Virus record (IMG/VR): IMGVR_UViG_3300035703_000027
Span: 57,190 to 121,189 of that record
Source of the DNA: a virus
Length of the DNA: 64,000 nt
Direction: 5' to 3' (one strand)
Notes under the pieces: generated by a model
The model's database searches: none
Told to the model about the DNA's origin: nothing
Seen by the model: the letters and a program-made list of their open reading frames with translations, nothing else
Part shown: positions 15,678-23,270 of the stretch, one piece after another
Position numbering within the stretch: position 1 is the stretch's first letter
Layout of the letters: each line of letters begins with the position of its first letter
Position numbers and translations under genes: made by a program

Positions 15678-15908
15678 TCAGGCGAACAGCAGCGCGTCCG
15701 CGCAGCCGTGGCAGCGAGGCAGCCCGGCCAGGGGCTCGCCCGCGAGGCTCAGCGTGTCGATCAGGCGGCTGCGCGCCGTGCGACTCGCGCACGCCGGGCA
15801 CAGCGCCTGTACCAGGCCGTCCGGCCCGATGGCAGCATACACCACTGGCCTCCCGTCCACCACGGCCGCCATGCGGCCCCGCTCCATGTAGCGCATCAAC
15901 TCGAACAT
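15678..15908 (-). CDS. Small zinc-ribbon hypothetical protein
   Basis: A 76-residue protein; ATG 15908 follows GAAGGAGGCAGC. Two Cys pairs, CPAC (about 37-40) and CHGC (about 66-69), would bind one zinc. The N-terminus MFELMRYMERGRMAAVV is amphipathic. It lies after a terminator and a weak bipartite promoter, so it is its own unit. Confidence 0.6.
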   Translation of the reverse strand: MFELMRYMERGRMAAVVDGRPVVYAAIGPDGLVQALCPACASRTARSRLIDTLSLAGEPLAGLPRCHGCADALLFA

Positions 15909-15939
15909 GCTGCCTCCTTCCGGCCCACGGCCGCGCGCC

Positions 15940-15979
15940 ATGGTGCCAGCCCGCCCGCGCCGCGCCGCCCGTTTTGCCA
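15940..15979 (-). promoter_or_regulatory. Bipartite promoter, weak copy (N27)
   Basis: Minus strand: TGGCAAA (15973-15979), then after 27 bases CACCAT (15940-15945). The upstream box is perfect, the -10 poor. A terminator lies immediately upstream and a gene start at 15908. Confidence 0.35.
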
Positions 15980-15985
15980 CACGCC

Positions 15986-16011
15986 AAAACGCCCCGGCCG
16001 GAGCCGGGGCG
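15986..16011 (-). terminator. Intrinsic terminator
   Basis: A perfect 9-bp stem (15990-15998 with 16003-16011), 4-base loop, followed on the minus strand by TTTT. It lies 18 bases past the stop of the 16029-16334 gene. Confidence 0.75.
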
Positions 16012-16028
16012 CTGCGTTCCTGCGCGCG

Positions 16029-16334
16029 TCAGTCGCCGTCGGCCGCGGCGCGGTGATCCACCCAGAGGCGCACCTTGTCCGGGTCGCCGAAAAGCTGCGG
16101 CGGGCAGTGCGCCACCACCGCCCGGGCGATGTCCACCAGGTGGGCCTGCCCCACGGCGTCCACCTGGCATGCGGCACCGTACAGGTCGCCCGCCAGGATG
16201 GCCTCCACCACCTCGCCGGGCGCGATGCCGTCGGCCAGGTAGTCCGCGATCTCCTGCGCGTAGTCGGGCCAGGCGGCGCTGCCCACTTCGAGAATCCTGT
16301 CGGCGGCCAGCGCCGCCTTGCGGTTGATGGTCAT
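16029..16334 (-). CDS. Hypothetical protein, paralogue of 16666-16959
   Basis: A 101-residue protein starting at ATG 16334, two bases after the upstream stop. The segment WPDYAQEIADYLADGIAPGE...VEAILAGDLYGAA...DIARAVVAHCP..LFGDPDKVRLWV aligns nearly end to end with the 16666-16959 product, so the two are duplicates. All-helical. Function unknown. Confidence 0.65.
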   Translation of the reverse strand: MTINRKAALAADRILEVGSAAWPDYAQEIADYLADGIAPGEVVEAILAGDLYGAACQVDAVGQAHLVDIARAVVAHCPPQLFGDPDKVRLWVDHRAAADGD

Positions 16335-16336
16335 GG

Positions 16337-16651
16337 CTACACCCACCGCGCCGCGTAGGCCTTGGAGCCGTACCGCGGCTCGATCGCCTCCCAGGCCTCG
16401 GGCGCCAGCTCCGGCCCCGCAGGCCCCGCCGCCACCGCGGCCTCGACGCGGGCCCGCGCCCCGGGGATGGGGACCACGCGGGGGGCGCTGTCGCCGTACT
16501 CGACGGCAGTCACGACGCCGCCCAGTTCGACGTGCGCCCAGCGGCGCCCGTCGTCGGCCTCCGCCACGACGCGGAGGGCCTCGCCGGCCAGCAGCCCGCC
16601 GTCCTCGTCGTGGCCGTGGGGCACCAGGAATGACATGGTGGTGAGGTGCAT
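16337..16651 (-). CDS. Hypothetical protein
   Basis: A 104-residue protein starting at ATG 16651 (AAGAAGGAGACACCCC upstream). The first half is beta-rich (MSFLVPHGHDEDGGLLAGEALRVVAEADDGRRWAHVELGGVVTAVE), the second Ala/Glu-rich and helical. It sits between two paralogous genes. No family recognised. Confidence 0.6.
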   Translation of the reverse strand: MHLTTMSFLVPHGHDEDGGLLAGEALRVVAEADDGRRWAHVELGGVVTAVEYGDSAPRVVPIPGARARVEAAVAAGPAGPELAPEAWEAIEPRYGSKAYAARWV

Positions 16652-16665
16652 GGGGTGTCTCCTTC

Positions 16666-16959
16666 TTAGCCGCAGCAAACCATGACCCAGCGGTGCAGCT
16701 TGTCGTAGCTGCCATAGAGCGCCTTCGGGCAGCAGGCCGCCACGGCCTGGGCGATGTCGCGAAGGTGCTCGCAAGACGCGGCGGCGTACAGGTCGCCCGC
16801 CAGGATTGCCGCCACGTCGTCGTCCGGGTAGAGCCCGGCAACCAAGTAGTCCGCGATCGCCTCGGCCGCCTCGGGCCAGGCGGTTCCCAGGGCCCGGATC
16901 GCCGCGGCGCCCTTGGCGGCGTCGGCGCGCAGGCTGGCGCCGGTGGTTCCCTGTTTCAT
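16666..16959 (-). CDS. Hypothetical protein, paralogue of 16029-16334
   Basis: A 97-residue protein with the same core as its neighbour: WPEAAEAIADYLVAGLYPDDDVAAILAGDLYAAA...DIAQAVAACCPKALYGSYDKLHRWV. It is more Cys-rich (CCP, VCCG C-terminus). The start ATG 16959 has GAAAGG upstream. Role unknown. Confidence 0.65.
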   Translation of the reverse strand: MKQGTTGASLRADAAKGAAAIRALGTAWPEAAEAIADYLVAGLYPDDDVAAILAGDLYAAASCEHLRDIAQAVAACCPKALYGSYDKLHRWVMVCCG

Positions 16960-17019
16960 CGTGTGGGCCTTTCGTGTCGGGTGGGGTGTCTGCCCGCCTT
17001 CATCCGTGCCCCGGCGCGA

Positions 17020-17352
17020 TTATGCGCGGCGCGCTGCGCGATCGGACCGGATGAGCGCGAGCACGGCGGCGCGCTCGGCGTCGCTCAGCGGGCGCGAGGC
17101 GCCCCGGTCGTCCTCGGCCACGAACACGAGCGGGCCGGCGAGCCAGTCGCCCGCGGCGTGCCACATCATGTTGGCGCGCAGCCCGAGCACCTTGGCGGCC
17201 GGGTTGCCCCAGGCGAACACCTGCGGGTACTCCGGCAGCCACGGGCCGAACACGTCGAGGTCCCCGCCCACGAGCTGCTGAAGGTCGCCGTACTTGCGCG
17301 GCAGCGGGATGAGGTCGGGGTTTGCGCCGGGGCGCAGGTGAATCGCTTCCAT
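17020..17352 (-). CDS. DUF3846-like protein
   Basis: A 110-residue protein starting at ATG 17352. The pattern LQQLVGGDLDVF...QVFAWGNPAAKVLGLRANMM...DWLAGPLVFVAED resembles DUF3846 proteins (inference from pattern), found in plasmid and phage accessory regions near antirestriction genes. The C-terminus (LSDAERAAVLALIRSDRA) is helical. It is the first gene of the leftward arm, driven by one half of the divergent promoter pair. Confidence 0.6.
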   Translation of the reverse strand: MEAIHLRPGANPDLIPLPRKYGDLQQLVGGDLDVFGPWLPEYPQVFAWGNPAAKVLGLRANMMWHAAGDWLAGPLVFVAEDDRGASRPLSDAERAAVLALIRSDRAARRA

Positions 17353-17377
17353 CGGGCGGGCCTCTCGGGTCGGCACA

Positions 17378-17418
17378 ATTTTAAGCACGCGCGTGGCAAT
17401 TCCCCGATCCGGTTGCCA
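17378..17418 (-). promoter_or_regulatory. Bipartite promoter, leftward half of divergent pair
   Basis: Minus strand: TGGCAAC (17412-17418), exactly 28 bases, TAAAAT (17378-17383), 25 bases before the ATG at 17352. It overlaps the rightward promoter, and the two upstream boxes form an inverted repeat TGGCAA-N12-TTGCCA. Confidence 0.65.
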
Positions 17419-17434
17419 CACCCCGCCGGATACT
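17394..17434 (+). promoter_or_regulatory. Bipartite promoter, rightward, for the virion operon
   Basis: TGGCAAT (17394-17400), exactly 28 bases, GATACT (17429-17434). The likely transcription start is at about 17441, where the GTG of the protease gene begins. Confidence 0.65.
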
Positions 17435-17440
17435 CGGCAT

Positions 17441-18247
17441 GTGGTTCGCGCAGAGTTCGATGGTCGTGATTTCCGCTTGACCCTCCCCGCCACCTTGGTG
17501 AAGGGGGGCGGCAAGGCCGCGCCCGTCGGCGGGCGCCTGGTCGAGGGCGTCGCAAGCACCCCGGCGCAGGATCTCCACGGCGAGCGCGTCGAGCCGTCCG
17601 GGCTCGACCTCACCTACTTCGAGCGCCACGGGCGCATCAACTGGGACCACGGCAAGGAGCCCAGCTCCATCATCGGCGAGCCCGTGGACTGGACATGCAC
17701 GCCCAAGCAGTTCTACCTGCACGCGCGCCTGTACGAGAACGTGAAGCGGGCCGAGGACGCCTACGCGCTGCTGAAGGCTGGCGCGCAGCTCGCGTGGTCC
17801 GTCGAGGGCCGCGTGACCGAGCGCGACCCGGACGACCGGCTGCACGTCACGGGCGCCCTGGTGGTGAACGTGGCGCTGACGCCCAACCCGGTCAACCCGG
17901 AAACCACCGCGTTCCTGACGGATCGCGTGGCAAAAAGCGTCACCGAGGGCGCAGCCCTGGCACAGAATCAAGCCGGGGCCAGCTCCGACCTCGCACCCCT
18001 GGTGGTGCAGGCGCTGGAGGGCGCCCCGCAGAACCTTCTGACCGTGCACCTGGCGCTGGCGCCCACCTGCGGCTGTATGGCCTGGGACGCGGACGGCATG
18101 GGCTTCGTGCACGGTTACGCGGGAGCTGTGGCGCACTTCAGCCGGTGCTGCGGTGCGCCCATCGACCAGGCGGCAGCCCTGGCACATCGTTATCGCGCGG
18201 TTGCCCGTGTCACCGGGCGCCAGTTACGGAGGGAGAACAACCCATGA
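17441..18247 (+). CDS. Prohead (capsid maturation) protease
   Basis: A 268-residue serine protease that cleaves capsid and scaffold proteins during head maturation. The block VEGVAST...DLHGERVEPSGLD..YF..HGRINWDHGKEPSSIIGEP fits the caudoviral prohead protease family, with His in WDHG as the likely catalytic His. GTG 17441 is the only in-frame start downstream of the promoter -10 that keeps the domain, and it coincides with the expected +1, so the message may be leaderless. The C-terminal 80 residues (HLALAPTCGCMAWDADGMGF, CC) are unusual. Overlaps the next gene by four bases. Confidence 0.8.
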   Translation: MVRAEFDGRDFRLTLPATLVKGGGKAAPVGGRLVEGVASTPAQDLHGERVEPSGLDLTYFERHGRINWDHGKEPSSIIGEPVDWTCTPKQFYLHARLYENVKRAEDAYALLKAGAQLAWSVEGRVTERDPDDRLHVTGALVVNVALTPNPVNPETTAFLTDRVAKSVTEGAALAQNQAGASSDLAPLVVQALEGAPQNLLTVHLALAPTCGCMAWDADGMGFVHGYAGAVAHFSRCCGAPIDQAAALAHRYRAVARVTGRQLRRENNP

Positions 18248-19002
18248 GCGAAGCCACGAACGCCCTGCGTGCGGCGCTGGCGGGCGAGGACGACCTGGAG
18301 AAGGGGCTTTCCCTCTTTGCCCAGGGCGATCCGATGCAGACCGGCGGCGCGGGACCCAACGGCGGGTTCCAGTTCGGCGAGGATGACGAGGCGGACGAGG
18401 CCGAGAAGTCCTACATCGACAACCCCGAGATGGACAAGGCCTACGACGAAGGCGACGACGACGAGGACTTTGACGACGAGGACGAGGACGAGGAAGGCGA
18501 CGACGACGAGGACGACATGGAGAAGTCGCTGCGCGCTCTGCTCAGCGAGGACGACCTGATCGCCAAGAGCCTCGACGCGGCCCCGGTGCTCGAAGCGCTG
18601 GTGGACGGCCTCGACGAGGTGGCGGAGGGCCTGCGCGGCGAGCTGCGCAAGGGCCTGCGCGAGTCGGCCGAGTCGAGCGACCTGATCGCCCGCGGCCTTG
18701 TGAGCGTCATCGAGGCGCAGCGCGAGCTGTCCGCGATGGTCAAGAGCCTGTCGCAGACGTTCGAGGCGATCGCCGGCAAGCCGGTGGCCCCGCCTCGCTC
18801 ACAGCGGCCGGCGCACGTGCTGGAAAAGGGCATGGGCGCCACTGCTCAGGCCCCCGCGCTCAACGCCGACATGGTGGGCGCCAAGCTGCTCCGGGGCATC
18901 CAGGCCGGGAAGATCGACCCGGTGTGGGCACACCGCTACGAGACGCAGGGCAAGGATCCTGCCAAGCTCCCCGCCGATATTCTCAGCGCAATCCAGGACT
19001 AA
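18244..19002 (+). CDS. Acidic scaffold-like protein
   Basis: A 252-residue protein between protease and capsid, the usual place of a scaffold. Residues 43-100 are extremely acidic (long Asp/Glu runs), followed by a long helix (PVLEALVDGLDEVAEGLRGELRKGL; LISVIEAQRELSAMVKSLSQTF-like). The C-terminus (KLLRGIQAGKIDPVWAHRYETQ) is basic and could dock the capsid protein. ATG 18244 overlaps the previous stop (ATGA) with GGAGGGAG upstream. The scaffold role is by position and composition. Confidence 0.7.
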   Translation: MSEATNALRAALAGEDDLEKGLSLFAQGDPMQTGGAGPNGGFQFGEDDEADEAEKSYIDNPEMDKAYDEGDDDEDFDDEDEDEEGDDDEDDMEKSLRALLSEDDLIAKSLDAAPVLEALVDGLDEVAEGLRGELRKGLRESAESSDLIARGLVSVIEAQRELSAMVKSLSQTFEAIAGKPVAPPRSQRPAHVLEKGMGATAQAPALNADMVGAKLLRGIQAGKIDPVWAHRYETQGKDPAKLPADILSAIQD

Positions 19003-19048
19003 CACGGGCTAGGCGGCCCGCTTGGGCCGGATAGGAGGAATGAAAGAC

Positions 19049-20500
19049 ATGTCCGGTCACGTTTCCATGGCCGACTTCGGCGGCCACTTCAGCCACCTGG
19101 GCGACCCCACGGTGAACGGCGGCGCGTTCGCCCGTCACGACGTGGTGAACGCCCTGAACCAGGCCCTGGAGATGCGCAAGTCGCTCGCCACGGGCTCCAA
19201 CCCTGCCCTGGGCTTCCAGGACGGCTCCGCGCTCATCCCGCAGTCGCTCGAAATGACGCTCCAGGTCCTCAGCTTCAAGATGAAGGAGCTGAAGATGTGG
19301 CAGCGCATCAGCAAGGCGCCCGCTCTGGCCATGTTCGAGGAGTACGACGTGCTCCAGCAGTACGGTTCGGACGAGGCGATGTGGATGCAGGAAGGCGGCC
19401 TGCCCGCCGAGGACGGCAGCGTCTACTCGCGTGAGGTCGCACAGGTCAAGTTCCTGGGCACCACCCGCTCCGTCACGCACCCGATGCAAATGGTCCGCAC
19501 CATCACCGGCGTGGACCCCATCATCGAGCGCGAGGACATGAACGGCGTCATGCAGATCCTCCGCAACCTGGAGACGGCGTTCTTCTTCGGCGACGACCGC
19601 GTGAACCCGCTCTCGATCCGCGGCCTCTACCAGCAGGTCCAGATGTCCACCCCGGAGAACATCATCGACCTGCGCGGCAAGCCGCTGACCGACAAGACCC
19701 TCATGGACCTCGACAACGCGTCCGCCGACCAGTACGGCACCCTGGACACGCTGTTCATGTCTAACAAGTCGAAGAACAACCTCAGCCAGATCCTCATGGA
19801 GAACAAGCGCCTGTTCCTCGGGGATATGGGCAAGGACTACACGATGGGCGTGACGGCCAGCAAGTTCGTCGGCAACAACTCCGACGGCATCAGCCTGGAG
19901 TCGCACCAGTTCATCCGTGAGGGCGGCGCGCCCCCGACCACCGTGGCCGACCTCGCCCCCGCGGCGCCGGGTTCGATCACCGTCACCCCCCGCGCTGCGG
20001 GCGTGAACGAGGTCAGCCGCTTCTCCGAGGGCGTGACCGTCACCTACCAGGTGCACGCCATCAACGGCAAGGGCGAGGGCCTCGCCGTCGTCTCCACGGC
20101 CACCACGGTGGACGCGGGCGACGTGGCGGACGTGGTGTTCCCCAACGTGTCGGGCGCGCAGTTCTACCGCATCTACCGCAAGGTGAACGGCGGCAAGATG
20201 CTGCGCCTGATCGAGGTCGGCCGCGGCGCCTCCGCCAACGTGACCTTCACCGACCGCAACCAGTTCATCGAGGGCACCTCGATGGCCTTCGCCCTGATGA
20301 CGGTCGAGGACGCCATCCGCTGGAAGCAGCTCGCCCCGCTGATGAAGCTGCCTCTCGCCACCCTGGACACCCGGACCCGCTGGGCGATCCTGCTCTACGG
20401 CACCATGATGGTCTACCAGCCCCGCAAGCAGTTCGTCTGCATCAACGTGGGCAACGGCGACATCACGCACGACGTGGACATCACCCGCCCCCGCAACTAG
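19049..20500 (+). CDS. Major capsid protein with Ig/FN3-like insertion
   Basis: A 483-residue predicted HK97-fold coat protein. GGAGGA stands nine bases before ATG 19049; an in-frame ATG at 19040 is too close to the site. The N-terminal two thirds include typical capsid text (SLEMTLQVLSFKMKELKMWQ, REVAQVKFLGTTRSVTHPMQ). Residues about 305-404 form an Ig/fibronectin-III-like domain (PGSITVTPRAAG...YRIYRKVNGG...TFTDRN), probably displayed on the capsid surface. The C-terminus returns to capsid sequence. A strong terminator follows, consistent with higher expression than the downstream genes. Confidence 0.88.
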   Translation: MSGHVSMADFGGHFSHLGDPTVNGGAFARHDVVNALNQALEMRKSLATGSNPALGFQDGSALIPQSLEMTLQVLSFKMKELKMWQRISKAPALAMFEEYDVLQQYGSDEAMWMQEGGLPAEDGSVYSREVAQVKFLGTTRSVTHPMQMVRTITGVDPIIEREDMNGVMQILRNLETAFFFGDDRVNPLSIRGLYQQVQMSTPENIIDLRGKPLTDKTLMDLDNASADQYGTLDTLFMSNKSKNNLSQILMENKRLFLGDMGKDYTMGVTASKFVGNNSDGISLESHQFIREGGAPPTTVADLAPAAPGSITVTPRAAGVNEVSRFSEGVTVTYQVHAINGKGEGLAVVSTATTVDAGDVADVVFPNVSGAQFYRIYRKVNGGKMLRLIEVGRGASANVTFTDRNQFIEGTSMAFALMTVEDAIRWKQLAPLMKLPLATLDTRTRWAILLYGTMMVYQPRKQFVCINVGNGDITHDVDITRPRN

Positions 20501-20512
20501 GTGAACAGACCC

Positions 20513-20545
20513 AGGGCCGGCCAGTTCTTGCTGGCCGGCCCTTTC
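20513..20545 (+). terminator. Strong hairpin terminator after capsid gene
   Basis: A perfect 12-bp stem (20513-20524 with 20531-20542), 6-base loop, then TTTC. It lies 12 bases after the capsid stop and before the next gene of the same operon, so it probably acts partially to reduce downstream expression. Confidence 0.8.
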
Positions 20546-20561
20546 AATGCAAGGAGCCCCC

Positions 20562-20870
20562 ATGCCCCGAATCAGCAACGCCTTCGGCCTCTCCAGCCTC
20601 AACACCCCGCAAGGCCCGATCGCCTTCGACGCCCGCGGGGTCGCCGAGGTCACACCCGAGCAGGCGGACTTCCTGCTGCGCCTGCCCGGCTATGGCCTGC
20701 TCGACGAGCCCGCTGCTCCGCCGGCCCCGGCCCCGGCTGCGCCCGCGGCGGAGCCCGAGGCCGCACCCGCGGCTGAACCCGAGGCGGAGCCCGAGGTCGC
20801 AGCGCCCGACGCGGACGCCCCCGAGGCCCCGGCGCCCGCCAAGGTGGCCCGCAAGCGCCGGGGGCGCTGA
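20562..20870 (+). CDS. Small head protein with Ala/Pro/Glu tail
   Basis: A 102-residue protein starting at ATG 20562 (AAGGAGCCCCC upstream). Residues 1-50 look folded (ISNAFGLSSLNTPQGPIAFDARG, EVTPEQADFLLRLPGYGLL); residues 51-95 are a Pro/Ala/Glu repeat and the end is basic (KVARKRRGR). Position between capsid and connector suggests a head-associated or completion role, unproven. Confidence 0.65.
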   Translation: MPRISNAFGLSSLNTPQGPIAFDARGVAEVTPEQADFLLRLPGYGLLDEPAAPPAPAPAAPAAEPEAAPAAEPEAEPEVAAPDADAPEAPAPAKVARKRRGR

Positions 20871-20873
20871 CCC

Positions 20874-21980
20874 ATGTACGAGCAGCGGCTCGCCGTGGGC
20901 GTCGGCGGCTACGTCCAGTACCCGTGCTGGCGCGCCGAGGTGGGCATGATCCCCACTGCCGCCCACGTCGCCATCCCCAGCCTCGATTGGGAGTCGTCTG
21001 CTGCCATCATGCGCGACGGCCTCGTGCGCGCACGCCTGCCGCGCCAGCTCGCCGCTGCCCCGGGCACCCACGAGGTCGTCTGGACCCTCACCACGACCCA
21101 GCAGGGCGTCGTCTGGGAGCCCGATGCCCCGCCCGCCGTCGAAACCTACGAGGTTGGCGCCACCCTCGTGCTGGTGGCCGCCGCCGACCTCCCGCCCCCG
21201 CGCTCGGACTGGTACGACGACACCGGCCTGCCGACGCCCACCTACATGCGCGAGAACCAGCTCTTCGGCATCCCGCCGGTGGACGGCGACAACCGCCTGC
21301 TGCCCGACGAGGCGATCGCGCTCGCCATCCGAGCAGGCGTCCACCGCGTCGAGCGCCACCTCGGCATCACCCTCGGGCGCAAGCGCTACAGCGCCCTACC
21401 AGGCGCCCCCGCGGGCGCCCTGGAAGATCCCGGCTATGACTTCGACCCCTCCCGCTTCCGCATCAGCTACGGCTACCTGCGCCTGCGCCACTACCCCGTG
21501 CGCGAGGTGCACGGGCTGGAGCTGTGGCTTGCGAACCACCAGGTCGCCAAGATGCCCGCCGAGTGGGTTCGCCTCAACAAGGCCCGCGGCGACGTGCAGA
21601 TCCTCCCCGGGGCCCTCTCCAACCTGTCGCTCCCGGGTTCCATCGCCCTGCCCATCGTCATGAGCAGCTTCGGCGGCAACGTCGTGCCCCACCTCTGGCG
21701 CGTGGACTACACCGCCGGCATGGACTGCCCGTCCGACATGGCCCAGATCATCGGCATGATCGCCTCGCAGGCCCTGCTCATCATCATCTCGGACTCCACC
21801 ATCGCCGGCATCGCCAGCCAGTCCGTCAGCCTCGACGGGATCAGCGAGAGCATCGCCACCACCTCGTCCGCCACCAACTCGACCTACGGCGCGAACATCA
21901 TCGAACTGGAAAAGCGCATCAAGAAGTGGCTGGAGGAAGTGGGCCCCACCTACGCCGGCCTGCGGATCGTGGTGGTCTGA
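20874..21980 (+). CDS. Head-tail connector protein
   Basis: A 368-residue protein three bases after the previous gene. The middle (LLPDEAIALAIRAGVHRVERHLGITLGRKRY) resembles the N-terminal helices of gp6-type head-tail connectors. The C-terminal part (GMIASQALLIIISDS, then ESIATTSS, then NIIELEKRIKKWLEEV) is typical of connector tails. An N-terminal 100-residue extension is extra. It would sit under the portal and gate DNA. Family assignment is from pattern and gene order. Confidence 0.65.
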   Translation: MYEQRLAVGVGGYVQYPCWRAEVGMIPTAAHVAIPSLDWESSAAIMRDGLVRARLPRQLAAAPGTHEVVWTLTTTQQGVVWEPDAPPAVETYEVGATLVLVAAADLPPPRSDWYDDTGLPTPTYMRENQLFGIPPVDGDNRLLPDEAIALAIRAGVHRVERHLGITLGRKRYSALPGAPAGALEDPGYDFDPSRFRISYGYLRLRHYPVREVHGLELWLANHQVAKMPAEWVRLNKARGDVQILPGALSNLSLPGSIALPIVMSSFGGNVVPHLWRVDYTAGMDCPSDMAQIIGMIASQALLIIISDSTIAGIASQSVSLDGISESIATTSSATNSTYGANIIELEKRIKKWLEEVGPTYAGLRIVVV

Positions 21981-21981
21981 C

Positions 21982-22668
21982 GTGCCTGCCGTCAAAATCG
22001 ACCTCAAGAAGCTCGACGAGCTGATCGCCCGCAAGGGCGTCAACCTGCTGCTGTACAAGGTCGTCGCCTGCCCCTGCCGGGACGACAACGGCTACGTGGA
22101 CCCCACATGCGCGGCCTGCCTCGGCACCGGCTTCGCCCCGGGCCAGCCCACAGGCATCCGCGCCCTGCTGCTCGCGCACGACGCCAGCAAGCAACCGCTG
22201 CCCACCGGCGTGCATGAAACCGGCCTGCGCAGCCTGACGCCCCCGCGGCACGTCCGGCTGTCCGAGGGGGACTGGATCCGCATGGCGCAGTTCCGGGTGC
22301 GCACCAGTGAGGTCATCACGCCGGGTGCCGCCTTCAACGGCCGGCTCGACACCCTGTTCCCCGACGCCATCCTCGGCGTGTCGCGCCTTGTGGACGGCGT
22401 GCTGACCCCAGTGCCGCCCGCGGCCTACACCGACCCCGCCACGGGGGCGCAGGTGCGGCCGGACGGCGCGCTGGCCTGGCAGCCCGGCGCCCTGCCGCCC
22501 GACACGCGCGTCACCGTCGAGTTTGACTACTACGAGGCCTACCAGGTGTGGCGCGGCGCGATGCCGATGCAGCGCGGCGCGGAGGACAAGCGCCTGCCCG
22601 ACAAGGCGATCCTGCGCCGCATCACCCGCAAGGTGCTGCGCCAGCAGCTCGCCGGGGGGGTGCCGTGA
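21982..22668 (+). CDS. Head-tail joining protein with Cys-rich site
   Basis: A 228-residue protein starting at GTG 21982, one base after the previous stop. Residues 28-50 contain CPCRDDNGYVDPTCAACLG, a zinc-knuckle-like site found in some phage neck proteins. The remainder is beta-rich (HVRLSEGDWIRMAQFRVRTSEVI). The C-terminus ends in a basic helix. Overlaps the next gene (GTGA). Neck role by position. Confidence 0.6.
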   Translation: MPAVKIDLKKLDELIARKGVNLLLYKVVACPCRDDNGYVDPTCAACLGTGFAPGQPTGIRALLLAHDASKQPLPTGVHETGLRSLTPPRHVRLSEGDWIRMAQFRVRTSEVITPGAAFNGRLDTLFPDAILGVSRLVDGVLTPVPPAAYTDPATGAQVRPDGALAWQPGALPPDTRVTVEFDYYEAYQVWRGAMPMQRGAEDKRLPDKAILRRITRKVLRQQLAGGVP

Positions 22669-23270
22669 CCCTGCACATCGATCTCAGGCCGCGGCGGGCC
22701 AACCTGTTCGCCGCCATCCTCGACCGGCTGCGGCGGCTGCGGCGGCGCGAGCCGTGGGGGCAGACGGCCGCCGCCGTCGCCCGCTTGAGCCAGCAGGGCC
22801 AGCGCGAGGTGCTGCGGGCCCTCAGCGGCGCGACCGTGAGCTGGTCCGGGGGCACCTTCAAGGTCAACCGCCTGACGGGCGGCCTGTACCGCGCGGCGGC
22901 GCAGGGGCTGGAGTACCCCGTGAACGGGGATCGGCTGCACGGCCGCGTGGTGATCGACCACCCGCGCTACGCCTTCGTGCGGGACGGCATGAAGGCGTTC
23001 GACATGAAGCCGGGCCTGCTGCGCTCGCCCAAGGCCAAGGTGGTCATGTCGCGGCGGCACCGGCGCGTGATCCGGTCGTTGCTGGTGCCCATCCAGGACG
23101 GCCCGGGCGGGGCGGTGCAGTTCCGGCGCGTGACGAGCGAGAGCCGCGGGTGGATCCACCCGGGCACGCTGCCGCGCCGGGTGGATGGCTACGCCGCGGA
23201 GGCCATGCGCGACCGGGTGCGCGCCGGGCTGCGCGAGGCCCTGCTGCGCGACCTCGGAGGCCGCTCATGA
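22665..23270 (+). CDS. Neck/tail-completion protein
   Basis: A 201-residue, strongly basic protein starting at GTG 22665 within the previous stop. Long Arg-rich helix at residues 8-30 (RRANLFAAILDRLRRLRRREPW), then a compact beta-containing domain (VVIDHPRYAFVRDGMKAF). Located where gp10-like or minor tail completion genes sit. No precise family. Confidence 0.6.
   Translation: MTLHIDLRPRRANLFAAILDRLRRLRRREPWGQTAAAVARLSQQGQREVLRALSGATVSWSGGTFKVNRLTGGLYRAAAQGLEYPVNGDRLHGRVVIDHPRYAFVRDGMKAFDMKPGLLRSPKAKVVMSRRHRRVIRSLLVPIQDGPGGAVQFRRVTSESRGWIHPGTLPRRVDGYAAEAMRDRVRAGLREALLRDLGGRS

Noticed and set aside
17394-17418. Sigma54 promoter (TGGCAA...TTGC)
   Set aside because: The GG and GC dinucleotides are not 10 bases apart as sigma54 needs, and the other copies of the box lack a TTGC partner.
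19022-20653. Long minus-strand frame over the capsid gene
   Set aside because: Composition is typical of an antisense shadow and the plus-strand capsid gene explains the DNA.
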